Assembly (NCBI GenBank): GCA_945868555.1
Contig: CAMBMC010000058.1
Location: 1-10,800 of the forward strand
Length of the DNA: 10,800 bases
DNA from: Chitinophaga pinensis
GTDB taxonomy: Bacteria; Bacteroidota; Bacteroidia; Flavobacteriales_D; Crocinitomicaceae
Reading direction: 5' to 3'
The notes below the pieces were generated by a model. That model saw nothing but the letters and a program-made list of their open reading frames with translations. It did not search any database and was not told where the DNA came from. Within the stretch, counting starts at the first letter, position 1; every line of letters begins with the position of its first letter. A program made the position numbers and the translations under genes. Shown here piece after piece: positions 6,126 through 10,800 of this stretch.

Positions 6126-6287
6126 AGGTGCATATCAATACTTCGTATCCGTTTTCTTGTTTTTTTATATTAATCTTTTAAGAAATTTCCTGATTTTGTG
6201 ATTGAACCGCTATTTTAACTATACAAGAACAAATATTCCTCTAGTTTTCAAGAAATTAAACAGCTAAAATTAATGCAGTTGGTCAAG

Positions 6288-7616
6288 CTAAAACTGTTTG
6301 CGGATGCGCCACTCCTTTGGGTACAAATTATTAAATCGATTGCCAATGTGCTTGATCCATCCCAAAGGCTCATTTTCGAAGGTGATCAACTGATAACCAT
6401 GCTCTCCAAGCAAAGGAAAGGTATCACCTCGTAGAAAATGCAGTGCCTGGTCTTTTGTCACTTCAATTCGTCCAGCAAAACAATTCAAAAAGGGATTTAA
6501 AGCCAATTCTTCATTGGGAATGATGCCTTTTCTGGAAATCTCTCCTACCATCGTACCTAGTTTCTGTAAACGCAGTTGCGCTTGAACATGGAGCATTGAA
6601 TCGGTAAGTTTACTCGGCAAGGCGAGGATTTTTTCATTCCAATTGATCAAATCAGATTCGGATAGATCAGCATATTTTTCACAGTCAAGCGAGTCTTTTT
6701 GGGCGCGAAATTCACTTTTTCGGGTATGTCGTTGCCTGATCAATGCCTCATCTGGTTTTTGAAGGACAGCGATGAAGAATCCCTCTGTCTCGGTTATTCC
6801 CGGAATGCAATAATGCCCAACGCCATTTCGTCCTTGGACAATTGGTGCTGGGAGATCCAAAGGAATCAGTTCGGCACCCAGCTCATCCATGAACCAACGC
6901 ACATTGTCTTCATTTTCATTGGCATTGAAGGTACAGGTCGAATACACGAGAAGACCACCGGGCACCAAGGCATCCCACACATCCATCACTATGCGTCTTT
7001 GACGTCCCGAACACAAACGAACATTGTCTTCTGACCACTCATCTCGGGCCGCAGGATCTTTTCGAAACATCCCTTCTCCGGAACAAGGCGCATCAACGAC
7101 CATTAGGTCAAAGAATTGCGGCAAGCGCTGAAAATCGGCCGGATCATTGTTGGTGACTACTGTATTGGAGTAGCCCCATTTCGTCAAATTTTCTTTCAAA
7201 ATTCGGGCGCGCTGCTGAATGACTTCATTGGCAACTAGTAGCCCTTTATTGTCGAGAAATGAAGCAATGAGCGTACTTTTTCCCCCTGGTGCGGCACACA
7301 AGTCCAAGACATGGGGTTCATTGGGTAACTTCAATTGGCGCAATACCGCATCGAGCACCATGGATCCTGCCTCTTGGGGATAATACGCCCCCGCATGAAA
7401 CAAGGGATCAAAGACATATTGAGGTCGTTCGTGAAGATAAACTGACGATTCGCACCAAGAAACGTGTGAGCGTACATCGAGTTCTGGCTGGTGTTTTTTT
7501 GGGTGAAAACGCACTGAAATGGGTGAAGGTGTATCTAGAGCTTGAAGCAACTCCAATCCTGGAAACAATTCCTGTTGAATGCGCGCTTGAAATGCTTCGG
7601 GTAAGGGATGGTTCAT
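6288..7616 (-). CDS. rsmF: RsmF/NOP2-type RNA cytosine-C5 methyltransferase
   Basis: SAM-dependent methyltransferase that makes 5-methylcytosine in rRNA (or tRNA). Order of parts: short N-terminal region (about 1-70); Rossmann catalytic domain with the SAM-binding motif DLCAAPGGKST (105-115), motif IV VDAPCSGEGMF (174-184, Cys178) and motif VI YSTCTFNANENE (225-236, nucleophile Cys228); a linker; and a C-terminal RNA-binding domain ending in GWIKHIGNRFNNLYPKEWR (near 420-438), characteristic of RsmF/YebU-like proteins. Both cysteines of the RCMT mechanism are present. The 442 aa length is slightly short of E. coli RsmF. It is the last gene of the pabB-tilS-rsmF operon, 9 bp after tilS. The exact target cytosine cannot be deduced; a different RsmB/NOP paralogue is the main alternative. 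Confidence 0.88.
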   Translation of the reverse strand: MNHPLPEAFQARIQQELFPGLELLQALDTPSPISVRFHPKKHQPELDVRSHVSWCESSVYLHERPQYVFDPLFHAGAYYPQEAGSMVLDAVLRQLKLPNEPHVLDLCAAPGGKSTLIASFLDNKGLLVANEVIQQRARILKENLTKWGYSNTVVTNNDPADFQRLPQFFDLMVVDAPCSGEGMFRKDPAARDEWSEDNVRLCSGRQRRIVMDVWDALVPGGLLVYSTCTFNANENEDNVRWFMDELGAELIPLDLPAPIVQGRNGVGHYCIPGITETEGFFIAVLQKPDEALIRQRHTRKSEFRAQKDSLDCEKYADLSESDLINWNEKILALPSKLTDSMLHVQAQLRLQKLGTMVGEISRKGIIPNEELALNPFLNCFAGRIEVTKDQALHFLRGDTFPLLGEHGYQLITFENEPLGWIKHIGNRFNNLYPKEWRIRKQF

Positions 7617-7625
7617 GGTGTAAAT

Positions 7626-8888
7626 TTAATCGTTCACAGTCACTTTGATACACGGTAGTTCTTTCGCAGCGATGGCTTCTCGACTCACCGCATAACCGAC
7701 ACACCAGAGAATTCGTTGGCCGTCCGTAACTACGCGTTGTGTATTTCGTAGGTGATGCGGTACCTTGGCATCGGTCAAGATGTCAGAAATTAATTTGGAA
7801 CCATTGATCCCTATTGGCTTCATGCGATCTCCGACTTGCCAAAAACGCAGCTGCAGTTCACCGCTGATCCCATTCGGGTTGAGGTAAATGGCTGATTTGG
7901 AAAATGCCTCGGGAAGTGTAGCATTGGCTTCAATCACCAAAGTTCCCGTTTGATTTTGCTCATTTACACCTTCATATTCTACATAAAAGCCATCCCGTTC
8001 ACGGACCATTCTGCCAGGCATATCTCCCGAAAAATTCAACACTTTTCCCTTTTCAGATGTTGCCAATTTATTTACCTCAGACAAGAAACCCACTGGGATG
8101 TTAAATTGCCGTAAAAGTTCAATTTTTTCCACCTCATCGAGCACATTATATTCGTTTATCGGAATCGTATTTTTTAAAGGAAATGTAGCAATTTTTAACG
8201 CGATACTATTTGCTAAAGAGGCTTGGTTTTGCTGAAAAACGCGCGTTAAACATGTGATTTGATCTACGATATCAGGCTGAATTTCGATTAATTTCGGAAG
8301 GATGATGTTGCGCAACTTGTTTCTGGAATACGTGCTTTCGGCATTTGAATGATCTTCTCGCCAAGTTAAACCAAGTTCGTGGGCATAGTCGAGAAGTTTC
8401 TGTTTTCGGAAAGACAACAAGGGCCTTAAAAAATCTCCATTTGCCTCCAACATCCCCGATAGTCCCATCATGCCCCCACCACGCGCCAGGTTCAAGAGAA
8501 AGGTCTCCACTTGGTCATCGGCATGGTGCGCTAAGACGAGCTTCCCTCCATTCTTCGCCAAAATTTCTTCAAAAAAAGCATAGCGTACCTTGCGTGCCTC
8601 TTCTTGTAAATTTCCTCCATGTTCACTTAAAAACTCCTTCAAATTGACCTTTTTGACATGAAATGGAATGCCCTTCGTTTTGCAAAAATCCTCAAGAAAC
8701 AATTGATCTCCATCCGAAGCTTCACCCCGAAGGCCATAATTCACATGCACCAATTCAAGGGGTAAATTACACGCAAGCAGAAGATTGGCAAGCACCATTG
8801 AATCTACTCCCCCACTGCAGGCCACATAATATCGTTCGGCAGGATGTGCAGTAAAAAAAGAACCAATCTGTTGATTTAACTTATGCAT
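7626..8888 (-). CDS. tilS: tRNA(Ile)-lysidine synthase TilS
   Basis: ATP-dependent ligase that converts C34 of the CAU-anticodon tRNA-Ile2 to lysidine, so that it reads AUA; normally essential. N-terminal PP-loop domain: ACSGGVDS (23-30), HVNYGLRGEAS (48-58), AHHADDQVET (120-129) and RNKLRN near 189-194. A middle helical domain follows, and the C-terminal TilS domain holds RFWQVGDRMKP and SKLISDILTDAKVP. Length of 420 aa is normal for Bacteroidota-type two-domain TilS. Its ATG (8886-8888) lies inside the end of pabB, an 8-bp overlap, indicating translational coupling; rsmF follows after 9 bp, making an RNA-modification pair. Confidence 0.95.
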   Translation of the reverse strand: MHKLNQQIGSFFTAHPAERYYVACSGGVDSMVLANLLLACNLPLELVHVNYGLRGEASDGDQLFLEDFCKTKGIPFHVKKVNLKEFLSEHGGNLQEEARKVRYAFFEEILAKNGGKLVLAHHADDQVETFLLNLARGGGMMGLSGMLEANGDFLRPLLSFRKQKLLDYAHELGLTWREDHSNAESTYSRNKLRNIILPKLIEIQPDIVDQITCLTRVFQQNQASLANSIALKIATFPLKNTIPINEYNVLDEVEKIELLRQFNIPVGFLSEVNKLATSEKGKVLNFSGDMPGRMVRERDGFYVEYEGVNEQNQTGTLVIEANATLPEAFSKSAIYLNPNGISGELQLRFWQVGDRMKPIGINGSKLISDILTDAKVPHHLRNTQRVVTDGQRILWCVGYAVSREAIAAKELPCIKVTVND

Positions 8889-10113
8889 TTACGCCATCCA
8901 TAATTTTCTTCACCTTCACCAAACATTCTTCATATTCCTTTTCAGGGTCGGATTGAATGGTAATGGCACTGCCCACTCCACAAGAAAGGTATTCATTTTT
9001 CGCGTTGTGGATGACCGTTCGAATCACCACATTCAGGTCAAAGTCTCCGTTTGGATCGATGTACCCGATGCTACCAGAATACATCCCACGCTGAAACGAT
9101 TCATGCGCTTCAATCAGTTCCATTGCGCGGTATTTGGGAGCACCTGTCATGGAACCCATTGGGAAGGTTGCCCGCAAGATATCGGTAAATGTTACCTCCT
9201 CCCGCACCTCACAGGCCACGGTTGAAATCATTTGGTGCACTGTTTCAAAGGTGTGAATGCCACAAAGTTCTTCCACACGAACAGTTCCCTTTTTAGCCAC
9301 CTTGGACAAATCGTTTCGCACAAGGTCAACAATCATCACATTTTCAGAGCGTTCTTTCGGATCATTTTTTAACCAATCCGCCAAGGCAGCATCTTTCTTG
9401 GCGTCGGCATCTCGGGGGGCTGTTCCTTTAATGGGCTGAGAAATCAGCGTTGACCCAGTCTTACGGATGTAGCGTTCAGGGCTGTAACACATCACACTAA
9501 ATTCATCCATTCGAAGGTAGGCCGAAAATGGTGTTCGGGTAAGCGTATTTAGTTTAAAATAAGCGTCTGTAGGAAACTCAATCACTGCATTTTTACAATA
9601 AAATTCTTGGCAGAAATTCACCTCGTAAATATCCCCTCGCTGCAAGTGTGACTTCAGTTTATTGACTGTCGTGATGTAGGTCTCCTTGTCTATGGCCGGT
9701 GTGAATTCAATGTGTGGGTGATGAAAGTTGGTGTCCATTTCTTCTTCCATGAAATTGCTCACGAAGGCCTCGCTAAAGGAATCTACAGTGCCTTGAAGAA
9801 AAACAATATTTTCGCGGTTGATCCGCACCACATAGGTGGGTTTCCATAAAATGGCTGTTGGAAACTCCATTTCGTCACGATTGGATGAGGTCAATTCACA
9901 AATTTCATTCTTCAAGTCATACGACAAGGCCATAAACAGCCACGCCCCTTTGTATTTTTCAAGAAAGGCGTCCATGGCCGGGATTACTTGACCTTCTGAA
10001 TAGTTTAAACGGTCATCTTCACCAAAGGCAAGAATACCTGTTCCGTCGTTGCTATTGAGATAAATTACAGGGATTTGCTCCATGCGGTAAAGGTAAGAAG
10101 TAAAGAATTGCAT
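8881..10113 (-). CDS. pabB: Aminodeoxychorismate synthase component I (PabB-like)
   Basis: Chorismate-utilising enzyme; with a PabA glutaminase it makes 4-amino-4-deoxychorismate for folate synthesis. The C-terminal chorismate-binding domain is complete: GDIYEVNFCQ (160-169), PIKGTAPR (227-234), SENVMIVDLVRNDL, GSMTGAPK (320-327) and YSGSIGY. PIKGT with Lys229 distinguishes PabB from anthranilate synthase TrpE, which has Ala there (established for the family). About 410 aa, with a shorter N-terminal domain than the E. coli protein. ATG 10113 is used; a TTG at 10119 and an ATG at 10083 are alternatives, the latter giving an N-terminus MEQIPVIYLNS. No pabA or trpG is adjacent in the window. It heads the pabB-tilS-rsmF operon and is divergent from the acyltransferase gene. 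Confidence 0.9.
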   Translation of the reverse strand: MQFFTSYLYRMEQIPVIYLNSNDGTGILAFGEDDRLNYSEGQVIPAMDAFLEKYKGAWLFMALSYDLKNEICELTSSNRDEMEFPTAILWKPTYVVRINRENIVFLQGTVDSFSEAFVSNFMEEEMDTNFHHPHIEFTPAIDKETYITTVNKLKSHLQRGDIYEVNFCQEFYCKNAVIEFPTDAYFKLNTLTRTPFSAYLRMDEFSVMCYSPERYIRKTGSTLISQPIKGTAPRDADAKKDAALADWLKNDPKERSENVMIVDLVRNDLSKVAKKGTVRVEELCGIHTFETVHQMISTVACEVREEVTFTDILRATFPMGSMTGAPKYRAMELIEAHESFQRGMYSGSIGYIDPNGDFDLNVVIRTVIHNAKNEYLSCGVGSAITIQSDPEKEYEECLVKVKKIMDGVNA

Positions 10114-10158
10114 CCTCAATTTTCGTGAAAAAATGTACCTTCGGGTGCTGAACGAATT
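10114..10158. promoter_or_regulatory. Short divergent intergenic region, pabB / acyltransferase
   Basis: Only 45 bp separate the two divergent start codons, so promoters must lie here or inside the coding ends. On the - strand TACATTTT (10130-10137) is one base off the Bacteroidota -7 consensus TAnnTTTG and is well placed for pabB. No -33 box or ribosome binding site is evident for either gene. Confidence 0.3.
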
Positions 10159-10800
10159 ATGCTTTACCGACTTTTAAAATTTATCATTGGGATTGGCATT
10201 CGCCTCTATTACCGTGAAATCAAAATCCGGCATAAAGAATATCTGCGTCACGATGGCCCAATCATCATCATAGCAAATCATCCCAACACCATGATGGATG
10301 CCTGGATTATTGCCCAAAGTATCTCGCAACCGATCTATTTCATGGCGAAGGGTACTTTTTTCAATACCCCTTTGAAGCGCCGCATCTTGGGCAGTTTAGG
10401 AATGATTCCCATCAACCGACCTATTGATAACAAAACGACTGGGGTTGATAACAATGCCTCCTTTGAGGCCTGCTATAAAGTGCTTGAAGAAGGAAAGACA
10501 CTGCTTGTTTTTCCTGAAGGCAATAGCATGATGGAACGGCAACTGCGCGAACTTAAATCTGGTACGGCACGCATCGCCTTGGAAGTGGAGCAACGCCATG
10601 AAGGAAATTTAAATCTAAAGGTCATTCCCATCGGCATCTTTTATTCGCAGGGAGAAAAATTCAGGAGTTCAGTGATGCTGACTGTCGAAGAAGGTCTAAC
10701 CGTTACGGATCAACTTGATGAATTTGCTGCAAACCCAAGTTCCGCTGCACGAAAATTGACGGCACGTTTCCGTCAACATTTGGAACGCGTACTCGTGACA
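10159..10800 (+). CDS. PlsC-type phospholipid acyltransferase, 3'-truncated by window
   Basis: Membrane-associated glycerolipid acyltransferase, expected to acylate glycerol-3-phosphate or lysophosphatidate in phospholipid synthesis. The first 214 codons are present and the frame is still open at the window end. Visible motifs: a hydrophobic N-terminal segment (residues 5-17); the catalytic ANHPNTMMDA (39-48) with His41 and Asp47; GMIPINR (81-87) as the substrate-binding block; and LVFPEGNS (116-123) as the FPEG motif. His and Asp are five residues apart rather than the usual four, a spacing seen in the HPN-x-x-x-D branch. The start ATG 10159 gives a normal N-terminus and lacks a Shine-Dalgarno site. 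The acyl acceptor cannot be assigned from this part. Confidence 0.88.
   Translation, partial: MLYRLLKFIIGIGIRLYYREIKIRHKEYLRHDGPIIIIANHPNTMMDAWIIAQSISQPIYFMAKGTFFNTPLKRRILGSLGMIPINRPIDNKTTGVDNNASFEACYKVLEEGKTLLVFPEGNSMMERQLRELKSGTARIALEVEQRHEGNLNLKVIPIGIFYSQGEKFRSSVMLTVEEGLTVTDQLDEFAANPSSAARKLTARFRQHLERVLVT

Noticed and set aside
8881..10113. Anthranilate synthase TrpE
   Set aside because: The diagnostic motif is PIKGT with Lys, as in PabB, rather than the Ala-containing TrpE form, and no trp genes are nearby.
1..10800. tRNA, rRNA or riboswitch
   Set aside because: No cloverleaf-like segment, rRNA-like sequence or known riboswitch pattern was recognised by eye on either strand; a covariance-model scan was not possible.

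Overview
The window looks like a chromosomal segment of a Bacteroidota bacterium, probably Flavobacteriales-like. This is an inference from the moderately AT-rich sequence, the lack of clear Shine-Dalgarno sites before almost every start codon, and the character of the proteins; no rRNA or other marker gene is present to fix the taxon.

Positions 1 to about 6110 are a surface-polysaccharide (O-antigen or capsule type) region. On the + strand lie two GT4-like glycosyltransferases (the first cut by the window start), then a HisH-like glutamine amidotransferase whose start codon overlaps the stop of the second glycosyltransferase (ATGA), a small four-helix-bundle (S23/IVP family) gene, and a HisF-like protein. 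Convergent to these, on the - strand, is an N-acetyl sugar amidotransferase (WbuX/WbpG/PseA family). HisH-like, HisF-like and WbuX form the known set that amidates an N-acetylated sugar to an acetamidino sugar. The HisF-like protein has Leu where true HisF has catalytic Asp11, so this is almost certainly not histidine biosynthesis.

Two non-coding repeat regions interrupt this set. Positions 3121-3455 carry a perfect 36-bp direct repeat plus many short TTACTAATGAC / ACTAGT-type words. Part of that sequence recurs inverted just after the four-helix-bundle gene, so that gene sits in a cassette of about 510 bp with imperfect inverted ends, separating hisH from hisF. Positions 4622-4979, between hisF and wbuX, hold about twelve overlapping 19-21-bp hairpin units in both orientations. 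Their stem bases change in compensating pairs.

Positions 6288-10113 are a housekeeping - strand operon in the order pabB, tilS, rsmF-like (chorismate to aminodeoxychorismate for folate; tRNA-Ile2 lysidine; rRNA/tRNA m5C methylation), tightly packed with an 8-bp overlap and a 9-bp gap. Divergent from pabB, at 10159, a PlsC-type acyltransferase gene begins and runs off the window end.

The genes are of known families. The least explained parts are the four-helix-bundle cassette and the hairpin-unit array inside the sugar-amidation locus.
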